24,796 nt of DNA. Origin: Chitinophagaceae bacterium (GTDB lineage Bacteria; Bacteroidota; Bacteroidia; Chitinophagales; Chitinophagaceae). Positions within the stretch are counted from its first letter, which is position 1; each line of letters begins with the position of its first letter. Where the stretch lies: contig JANXWM010000099.1 of NCBI GenBank assembly GCA_025351145.1, positions 1 to 24,796 on the forward strand, written 5' to 3'. Of the stretch, positions 7,335 to 13,489 are shown piece after piece. Under the pieces are notes generated by a model. It saw nothing but the letters and a program-made list of their open reading frames with translations, ran no database searches and was not told the origin of the DNA. The position numbers were made by a program, and so were the translations under genes.

Positions 7335-8723
7335 TTAATCCAGGATAGCCTGTTCAATTGGTTCGGCTTCAAAAAGGCCTCTCTTCATTTTAAACTTAAC
7401 CCAGAAAAATGCATAAACAAAAGCAACCCCTGCAAATATGCCCGAAGTGATGTACACTTTAGATGCTGTTTCCGCTGAGGGTGAGTTATTCCATAAAGCA
7501 TAACTCATTCCTATTATTCCTACAAGCTGTGGCAACGGGTACAGCGGTGTTTTAAATGGACGTTTAAAAAGGGGATACCGTTTTCTGAGGATGATTAAAT
7601 TAATATGCGAAATAATGTAAGCAATGAGCCATACGGTGGCAGCCGAAATGATCATTACCAGGATAAATCCTGGTTCGCTACCCCAAACGATAAGGGGTAT
7701 TGCCGAGAGGCAGGAGAAAAATAAAATACCCAGCCATGGTGTGTTCCACCGCGGATGTAGTTGTTTAAAAAATGCCGGTAATTGTTTGTGGTGCGCCATA
7801 CCATAAAGCAATCTTGGTGTGGTTGCAACAATAATGTTTGCTGTGCTTGAACAAGCAGTGATAACAAAGATCAAGATGATAATTTTTGCTGCGTTCCCGA
7901 ATAAAGATTTGACCAGCAGCCAATGTGGAATTTCTGAACCCGCCAGTTCTGTTGATGGTAATTGCCGCAGACCCGCAAATGCCATGAGACCATAAATAAT
8001 TATCAAGGCAACAAGGCCATACAATAAGGCTTTGGGCAAATTTTTTTCCGGGTTTTTGCTTTCTTCAATTAAGGGGCACACAAACTCAAGGCCTGCGAAT
8101 GACCACAAAGCGAGCAGCATCAGCGAAAAAACCGAGCCATCAGTATTAACGATCTGGTGCCAGTATGCTGCAGGATCGATGCCTTGAGGACTACTACCGC
8201 CGAGACCCGCAAATCCAATTACTAAAACAGTTATGATCATTACGAACACGATGAGGTTTTGTGTGGAAGAAAAGATATTGATGCCGAGTACATTTAGTAG
8301 CGTGAATAATGCCAAAATCATCAGATCAATATGGGCATAAGTGCCCGGAAATATTTCGTCAAAAACCCGTTTCAATAAAATCAGTTCTGATGGTATGGTA
8401 AAAGCTGCAGAAATAACATAGCCGCAAAGCACCAGTATTATTGCAGGAAAGTGCCCGATTGCAACAGTGGTGAAAGTGCCTGGCCCGCCGGCTTTGGGCA
8501 TCATCAATGATAATTCAAGAAAAGTAAAAACATAACACAAAGTGAGCACGGCTGCAAGAAAAATAGCGATAAAAAATGTAGCGCCACCTTCACCCACACC
8601 ATTTAATATTGAAACAAAACTTGATTGTGTTGTTACGTTGCCAACGGCCACAACAAATAACGATGTAAAGCCCAAAACTTTTTTTAAGGAGGGTGCCTTC
8701 CCCGTTATGGATGCAGCATTCAT
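7335..8723 (-). CDS. APC superfamily amino acid permease
   Basis: The product has 462 residues, very hydrophobic, with about twelve membrane segments, the usual size for amino acid/polyamine/organocation transporters of the inner membrane. After the sixth or so helix comes the family signature LEFVCPLIEESKNPEKNLPKALLYG (E-E-x-K-N-P-x-x-x-x-P-x-A). The first helix reads GFTSLFVVAVGNVTTQSSF and lacks the usual small-residue G-S/T-G-I unwound motif, which may alter substrate choice. It stands between the two PSD1 copies and is separated from each by a repeat element. The transported compound is not evident: amino acids or amines are expected from the family, and a link to the PSD1 locus is only suggested by position. 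It ends with a charged cytoplasmic tail (FKMKRGLFEAEP). Confidence 0.88.
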   Translation of the reverse strand: MNAASITGKAPSLKKVLGFTSLFVVAVGNVTTQSSFVSILNGVGEGGATFFIAIFLAAVLTLCYVFTFLELSLMMPKAGGPGTFTTVAIGHFPAIILVLCGYVISAAFTIPSELILLKRVFDEIFPGTYAHIDLMILALFTLLNVLGINIFSSTQNLIVFVMIITVLVIGFAGLGGSSPQGIDPAAYWHQIVNTDGSVFSLMLLALWSFAGLEFVCPLIEESKNPEKNLPKALLYGLVALIIIYGLMAFAGLRQLPSTELAGSEIPHWLLVKSLFGNAAKIIILIFVITACSSTANIIVATTPRLLYGMAHHKQLPAFFKQLHPRWNTPWLGILFFSCLSAIPLIVWGSEPGFILVMIISAATVWLIAYIISHINLIILRKRYPLFKRPFKTPLYPLPQLVGIIGMSYALWNNSPSAETASKVYITSGIFAGVAFVYAFFWVKFKMKRGLFEAEPIEQAILD

Positions 8724-8765
8724 ATTTATTTGCCGTTTGTTTTGATCTTAGTAACCAAGCTAAGG

Positions 8766-8885
8766 CTTTTTAATTTAGCGTCCCTTGCGTCGCACTCTTG
8801 TGCTTTCTGTTCATTATTGATCTGAATGTACAAGTGAGTGACACAACAGGCGATGCTATGAAAAATTTTTGCCCGCTACCAAAAT
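8766..8885. repeat. Dispersed inverted-repeat element 3 (PSD1/permease junction)
   Basis: The left arm at 8784-8803 ends GTGC instead of GTAC; the right arm GTACAAGTGAGTGACACAAC is at 8828-8847, and the loop is only 24 bases, the shortest here. The right side carries the B-type flank (GGCGATGCTATGAAAAATTT) and the outer end GCCCGCTACCAAAATG, nearly the same as in element 1. The left flank is short and its boundary is uncertain. Confidence 0.8.
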
Positions 8886-8890
8886 GTTTT

Positions 8891-8927
8891 ATTCATTTTC
8901 AAATCATCAAATCAGCACATCATCAAA
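8891..8927. repeat. CATCAAATCAGCACATCA-like short repeats
   Basis: Short imperfect repeats of CATCAAAT and CAGCACAT lie directly behind the stop codon of PSD1 copy B. They match in position and style the run at 4200-4233 behind copy A. Confidence 0.45.
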
Positions 8928-11687
8928 TTAATTTTTCGTCACCACTTCATCTAAATTCAACATAGCATTTGCTACAACAGCTAATGCTGCTGTTTCAGCA
9001 TTGGTATGTTCATTCATGCCGCCAATCATCTCACATGTTTTATCCGTGTTATTGCTGAATTGCGCATAAGCTTTATTGTATAAATTCATAAGAGCATTCA
9101 AACTTTTATCATTGATTTCATGATAGGTTGCCAATTGAAATCCTGTTTTTATTTGTTGCCGAACATTACTGCCCCCAAGTTTTTGCATACGATAGGCGAA
9201 GTTCCTGGCAAGTTCTATATAAGCAGAATCATTTAACGTGGTGAGCGCCTGCAATGGCGTGTTGGTACGGATACGGCGCACGGTGCATACTTCACGGGAA
9301 ACGCCGTCGAAAGTCATCATAGAAGGATAAGCCGCCGAACGTTTCCAGTAAACGTACAAAGCCCGCCGGTACTGGTCTTCGGCTTTGCTTTGCTTCCACT
9401 CGGCACCATTCCACGGTGAGAGCCAGATTCCATTTGGCTGGTAAGGAAAGATGCTCGGACCATACATTTTATCGCTCATCAATCCGCTGATGCACAAACA
9501 TTGGTCACGAACCTGCTCTGCTGATAAACGAACCCTTGCGCCACGTGCATAAAATTTATTGTTGGGATCTTTTTGCTCCAGCTCCGGGGTAAGTTTTGAA
9601 TCCTGCTGATAGGTTGCACTCATTACAATCGTGCGGATTAATTTCTTCGTGCTCCAGTTATCTTCATTCATAAATTGATAACTTAACCAATCGAGCAGTT
9701 CTGGGTGTGTTGGGGTAATGCCTTGTGAGCCTAAATCTTCCAATGTTTCTGCAAGCCCGGTTCCAAATAGTTGTTCCCACACACGGTTCACCATCGTTCT
9801 TGCAGTTAAAGGGTTTTGTTTGGATGTTAACCATTCTGCCAATCCCAACCTGTTGTGTGGTGCATTGGCAGGAAAAGGATTCAATGATTTTGGAACATCA
9901 GGCGTTACTTTATCACCTTTTACCATCCAGTTGCCGCGTTCAAAAACATAAGAGGCACGGTGCATATCAGATGGATTATCCATCATGATGGGCGTTGTTG
10001 GTGTATTGGCAGCTAATAATTTCCAGTACTCATTTTTTATTTCAGCATAACCTTGCTTGTCTTTGCCGGGCAGGTTTTCTGTAAAATAAAACCAATCGAA
10101 TACGGCGCCATTATCTTCAGGCTTTTTAAGGTTATTATTTGTGTAAGTAAAAAATAAATTATGCATGCCATTGTTTGCTGCAATATTGGTTTGTGTAATA
10201 GCCCATCCATTTTTTGTAACCGGTAACGGAACAGTCGCAATTACAGCGCCAGCAGGATTATCAATATGTATTTGCCAAACACCACCGGCGGTATAAGCCT
10301 GGTAACGAAATATAAGCTGGGTGCGGTTTTCAAGGTCAACATTTTTTAAGCGGCACACAGCGTGGTTGCGGAATGCGAGCCATTTGGTATCGCTCAATTC
10401 ACTGTTGGTAAAACTGTCGCAGGTGAGTGAGTTATAGGATGGCTGCCATGTTTTTAAAAAGGTATAAACCTCTTCTGCTTTTTGCGTTGTAGTGTTTTGT
10501 TTCAGCCAGTTTATTACATTAGTTAGTTGTTGCTGCATGCTGTCGTTATAGGTACGCAGCAAAGGGTAATCTGCATAGGTATCTTCATCACGGGTATCGT
10601 TGAAGAATGCCATGAACTTATAATACTCGTCATGTTTAAATGGATCGTAAGGATGGCTGTGGCATTGCACACAGGCAAAAGTAGTTCCCATGGTTGCCTG
10701 CCAGGTGGTATTAACACGGTCCATTACAGCAGAAGTCCTGAACTCTTCATTGTCTGTTCCGCCTTCATCATTGGTCATCGTGTTGCGGTGAAAGGCGGTG
10801 GCAATGTAATCGCTGTCGGTTGCATTGGGCAGCAGATCGCCGGCAATTTGTTCGGTTAAAAACTGGTTGTAAGGCTTGTCTTCATTGAATGCAATAATCA
10901 GCCAGTCGCGGTACTTCCAAATGCTGCGGCTATCGTCGCGTTCATAACCTTTGGTGTCTGCATACCGTGCAAGATCGAGCCACATGCTGGTCCATTTTTC
11001 TCCGTAATGCGGAGAGGCGAGGAGAGAATCAACAAGATCTGCATAAGCATGATCGCTACTGTCTTTTAAAAATTTTATGGCAAGATTTTCCGGTGCAGGC
11101 ATACCAATTAAATCGAGGCTTACCCTGCGCAACAGTGTTTGTTTATCTGCCTGTGCTGAAGGTTTTAAATCCTGCTCTTTTAATTTTTGCTCTATAAAAT
11201 TATCTACCGGATTTTTTGCCCAGTCACTTGTAGTACTAATTAATCCAAAGAAAGTTTTTGGCTGCGGAACAGCTACGTCTTTTACCGTAACATAAGCCCA
11301 GTGCTCACCCCAGGGCGCACCTTCTTTTATCCATTTGGTAAGTATATCAATATCTTCTTTACTTAACGGATCGTGTTTATACGGCATCCGATCTTCGGGA
11401 TCGCTAAGATTAATGCGCCGTATCATTTCGCTATGATCGGGATCTCCAGGTATAATAGCATACTTTCCAGATTTTGTTTTTGCCAAAGCCTCATCGCGGA
11501 AGAGTAAACTAAAACCACCTTTCTGCCGTACACCGCCATGACAGGTGATGCAATTTTTATTAAGGATTGGTTTTACCTGTGTGGTAAAATCAACCGGGTC
11601 TTCGTGTGTTGCATAAAGGAATGCACCCACAATAATTGCAAGCGCAAGCACCACAAGAAAAATTTTATTAGAAAGCAACCGCCGCAT
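8928..11687 (-). CDS. PSD1/DUF1549-DUF1553 domain cytochrome-like protein, copy B
   Basis: The product has 919 residues and is a paralogue of copy A with the same order of parts: N-terminal membrane anchor (about 8-26), heme motif C46-I-T-C49-H50, DUF1549 with a second CxxCH at about 339-343, a beta-rich CBM6-like centre (about 414-538) and a C-terminal DUF1553 domain. By eye, the stretches from the first heme motif to about residue 375 and from about 575 to the end are nearly the same as in copy A. The anchor and the central domain have diverged strongly (for example FRYQAYTAGGVWQIHID against FRYTASSKNGLWTIHLD). It is the first gene of the minus-strand block. A weak -7-like TAGATTTG lies at 11750-11757, about 60 bases upstream. 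The role is unproven, as for copy A. Confidence 0.92.
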   Translation of the reverse strand: MRRLLSNKIFLVVLALAIIVGAFLYATHEDPVDFTTQVKPILNKNCITCHGGVRQKGGFSLLFRDEALAKTKSGKYAIIPGDPDHSEMIRRINLSDPEDRMPYKHDPLSKEDIDILTKWIKEGAPWGEHWAYVTVKDVAVPQPKTFFGLISTTSDWAKNPVDNFIEQKLKEQDLKPSAQADKQTLLRRVSLDLIGMPAPENLAIKFLKDSSDHAYADLVDSLLASPHYGEKWTSMWLDLARYADTKGYERDDSRSIWKYRDWLIIAFNEDKPYNQFLTEQIAGDLLPNATDSDYIATAFHRNTMTNDEGGTDNEEFRTSAVMDRVNTTWQATMGTTFACVQCHSHPYDPFKHDEYYKFMAFFNDTRDEDTYADYPLLRTYNDSMQQQLTNVINWLKQNTTTQKAEEVYTFLKTWQPSYNSLTCDSFTNSELSDTKWLAFRNHAVCRLKNVDLENRTQLIFRYQAYTAGGVWQIHIDNPAGAVIATVPLPVTKNGWAITQTNIAANNGMHNLFFTYTNNNLKKPEDNGAVFDWFYFTENLPGKDKQGYAEIKNEYWKLLAANTPTTPIMMDNPSDMHRASYVFERGNWMVKGDKVTPDVPKSLNPFPANAPHNRLGLAEWLTSKQNPLTARTMVNRVWEQLFGTGLAETLEDLGSQGITPTHPELLDWLSYQFMNEDNWSTKKLIRTIVMSATYQQDSKLTPELEQKDPNNKFYARGARVRLSAEQVRDQCLCISGLMSDKMYGPSIFPYQPNGIWLSPWNGAEWKQSKAEDQYRRALYVYWKRSAAYPSMMTFDGVSREVCTVRRIRTNTPLQALTTLNDSAYIELARNFAYRMQKLGGSNVRQQIKTGFQLATYHEINDKSLNALMNLYNKAYAQFSNNTDKTCEMIGGMNEHTNAETAALAVVANAMLNLDEVVTKN

Positions 11688-11781
11688 ATCTGAATTTTTA
11701 AACAGCTTAAAATTACCAGATTTTTTCTTAGTGCAGAATTGACATTTAACAAATCTATTTTGAAGCCTGTTTATTATTTGG

Positions 11782-11990
11782 TTTTTTGAGCCGGCAAAAG
11801 GTCAGGCATGAAGCTTTACTTGCGTCGCACTCTTGTACTTAATAATAGCTGTGAGCTTTTGGCTGCACGCTGAAGCTGTTGTATTTTTTTGGCGGCTTAA
11901 GGCTTGCAGCCTGAAGCTGAATTATGCCCTGAACGTACAAGAGTGCGACGCAAGAGGTGATGCTATGGAAAACTTATGCCCGGTTCAAAA
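11782..11990. repeat. Dispersed inverted-repeat element 4 (between divergent PSD1 B and ytxH-like genes)
   Basis: This is the best-preserved copy. The arms CTTGCGTCGCACTCTTGTAC (11819-11838) and GTACAAGAGTGCGACGCAAG (11935-11954) are perfectly complementary around a 96-base loop. The left side has the A-type flank (GCATGAAGCTTTA) and outer end TTTTTTGAGCCGGC; the right side has the B-type flank (AGGTGATGCTATGGAAAACT) and outer end GCCCGGTTCAAAATG. The loop contains GCTGCACGCTGAAGCT and GCTTGCAGCCTGAAGCT, a smaller internal repeat. It lies between two divergently read genes, so it is not within one transcript unless promoters lie outside it. Confidence 0.9.
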
Positions 11991-12027
11991 TGATTTAGTT
12001 TTTCATGCGTTAAAATTGATTGAATCA

Positions 12028-12057
12028 TTTTTTGTAATGAACAAAATACATACCTTG
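12028..12057 (+). promoter_or_regulatory. Possible Bacteroidota promoter for the YtxH-like gene
   Basis: TTTTTTG at 12028-12034 and TACCTTG at 12051-12057 resemble the -33 and -7 elements; the 16-base spacer is shorter than usual. Transcription would start around 12064, close to the ATG at 12077. Confidence 0.35.
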
Positions 12058-12076
12058 TTAAGCTAAAAAATAAACT

Positions 12077-12385
12077 ATGTTCGACGCTAAACACATTGCT
12101 ACATTTTTGCTGGGTGCAGCAGCAGGACTTGCCGCCCACAAATACATGACTATGACCGACGAAGAAAAACAAAAAATGCACGATGACCTGCTGGCTAAAG
12201 CACACGGCCTGAAAGATGAAGCAGAAGCCGCTACCGATAAAGCAAAAGAGTATTTTAATGAATTAAAAACAAAAGGGTCGGCTGCCATAAAAGAACATTT
12301 TCCGCAGGCGGATGATATGCTGAACAATTTGTTTGGTAATAAAAGCGAACCGGCTGCTGCAGGTTCAACGCCGCCAAGTGAATAA
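12077..12385 (+). CDS. YtxH-like small membrane-associated protein
   Basis: The product has 102 residues. A short N-terminal hydrophobic segment, about residues 7-23 (ATFLLGAAAGLAAHKY), with the Gly/Ala pattern of YtxH family proteins, is followed by a long amphipathic, Ala/Lys/Glu-rich helix (about 27-75) likely to form a coiled coil, and by a short Pro/Ala/Ser tail. YtxH proteins are associated with stress or envelope conditions, but no biochemical activity is known. The start at ATG 12077 fits the hydrophobic N-terminus. It is a single gene: repeat element 4 lies upstream and a terminator shared with the convergent AIM24 gene lies downstream. Confidence 0.72.
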   Translation: MFDAKHIATFLLGAAAGLAAHKYMTMTDEEKQKMHDDLLAKAHGLKDEAEAATDKAKEYFNELKTKGSAAIKEHFPQADDMLNNLFGNKSEPAAAGSTPPSE

Positions 12386-12395
12386 CCAGTTTTTA

Positions 12396-12447
12396 AATAA
12401 AAAGGAGATTAAGAAAGTATAAAAGTTTTCTTATCTCCTTTTTTATT
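12396..12447. terminator. Bidirectional intrinsic terminator
   Basis: A stem formed by AATAAAAAGGAGAT (from 12396) and ATCTCCTTTTTTATT (to 12447), extended inward by TAAGAAA pairing with TTTTCTT, with a loop around 12417-12425. A-runs on one side and T-runs on the other let it act on both strands. It sits between the convergent YtxH-like and AIM24 genes. Confidence 0.85.
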
Positions 12448-12456
12448 TCATGTAAT

Positions 12457-13251
12457 TTATCGTCCGTCTCCGTCTAACAGGTTGCCAAGGCTACCCAAAA
12501 TACTGCCTTCTTCCTTTCGCTGATAAGTGCCGTAAGCAAGTATTCTGCTGGCCAAACGGCTGATGGGCAATGTTTGAATCCACACTTTACCAGGCCCACG
12601 AAGTGTTGCAAAAAATAAACCTTCGCCGCCGAACAACGTATTTTTTATACCACCTACAAACTGGATATCATAACTTACCCCGCCGGTAAATGCAACGATG
12701 CAGCCTGTATCAATTTTAAGCAGTTCACCGGGTTGCAAATCCCTTTCAAGTACATGGCCACCGGCATGCATAAATGCCATACCATCACCTTCTATTTTCT
12801 CCATAATAAAACCTTCGCCACCAAAAAGGCCCGTACCCAATTTTCGCTGAAACTCAATACCAATGCTTACGCCCTTGGCTGCACAGAGAAAAGCATCTTT
12901 TTGGCAAATAATTCTGCCGCCCAACTCCAGCAGGTTTATTGCAACAATTTTACCCGGGTATGGCGATGCAAAACTTACACGTTTTTTGCCGCTACCTGAA
13001 TTAGTAAAAGCCGTCATAAAAAGGTTTTCACCAACCAGCATGCGTTTCCCTGCACTGAATAATTTACCTAGCAAACTGTTATCCTGTTGCGGGCTTCCAT
13101 CGCCAAAAATGGTTTGCATGGTAATGCCGTCATCCATCATCATAAATGCGCCGGGCTCGGCAACTGCTGTTTCCTGCGGATCAAGTTCTACTTCTACATA
13201 TTGCATTTCTTCGCCAAAAATGCGGTAATCAATCTCATGGTTGCGTATCAT
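12457..13251 (-). CDS. TIGR00266 / AIM24 family protein
   Basis: The product has 264 residues, with no signal peptide. It is rich in Gly and beta strands throughout, with recurring segments such as GEGFIMEKIEGDGMAFMHAGG, LKIDTGCIVAFTGGVSYDIQFVGG and FGGEGLFFATLRGPGKVWIQTLP that are typical of the TIGR00266 family (bacterial relatives of mitochondrial AIM24). The fold is a beta-rich trefoil-like barrel. No enzymatic activity is known; membrane or stress roles have been suggested for relatives. The length and the ends (MIRNHEIDYRIFG at the start; SLGNLLDGDGR at the end) fit a complete member. It is transcribed alone, ending at the shared terminator. Confidence 0.87.
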   Translation of the reverse strand: MIRNHEIDYRIFGEEMQYVEVELDPQETAVAEPGAFMMMDDGITMQTIFGDGSPQQDNSLLGKLFSAGKRMLVGENLFMTAFTNSGSGKKRVSFASPYPGKIVAINLLELGGRIICQKDAFLCAAKGVSIGIEFQRKLGTGLFGGEGFIMEKIEGDGMAFMHAGGHVLERDLQPGELLKIDTGCIVAFTGGVSYDIQFVGGIKNTLFGGEGLFFATLRGPGKVWIQTLPISRLASRILAYGTYQRKEEGSILGSLGNLLDGDGR

Positions 13252-13390
13252 AATTTTCTATTTTTTTAAAATTGAATAACAAAGAAAATTGAAATTTAAA
13301 TACTGCCAAGCAGCTTTTTTGATGAATGGAAAGTAAGACTGCATAAAGGCAGGAAGATAAGTAATTTTGGTTTTCAAAAATGCTGAATAA

Positions 13391-13480
13391 AGTTCTGAAC
13401 CCCGCCTTAGCGGGGCAAGCTGTACAAGAGTGCGACGCAAGAGGTGATGCCACAGAGAACTTCTGCCCGGCTAAAAAAAT
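13391..13480. repeat. Solo right arm of the dispersed repeat, with an inserted GC hairpin (element 5)
   Basis: A perfect right arm GTACAAGAGTGCGACGCAAG at 13422-13441 is followed by a B-type flank (AGGTGATGCCACAGAGAACT) and the outer end GCCCGGCTAAAAAAAT at 13465-13480. There is no left arm upstream. The usual GTTCTGAAC before the arm (13392-13400) is separated from it by the small hairpin CCCCGCCTTAGCGGGG at 13400-13415. The element accounts for much of the 238-base gap between the AIM24 and E1 genes; the rest shows nothing recognisable. Confidence 0.75.
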
Positions 13481-13489
13481 TCAAAGAAT

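Noticed and set aside
11833..12066. Plus-strand frame of 77 codons ahead of the YtxH-like gene
   Set aside because: It lies within repeat element 4 and its flank; similar peptides arise wherever the element occurs.
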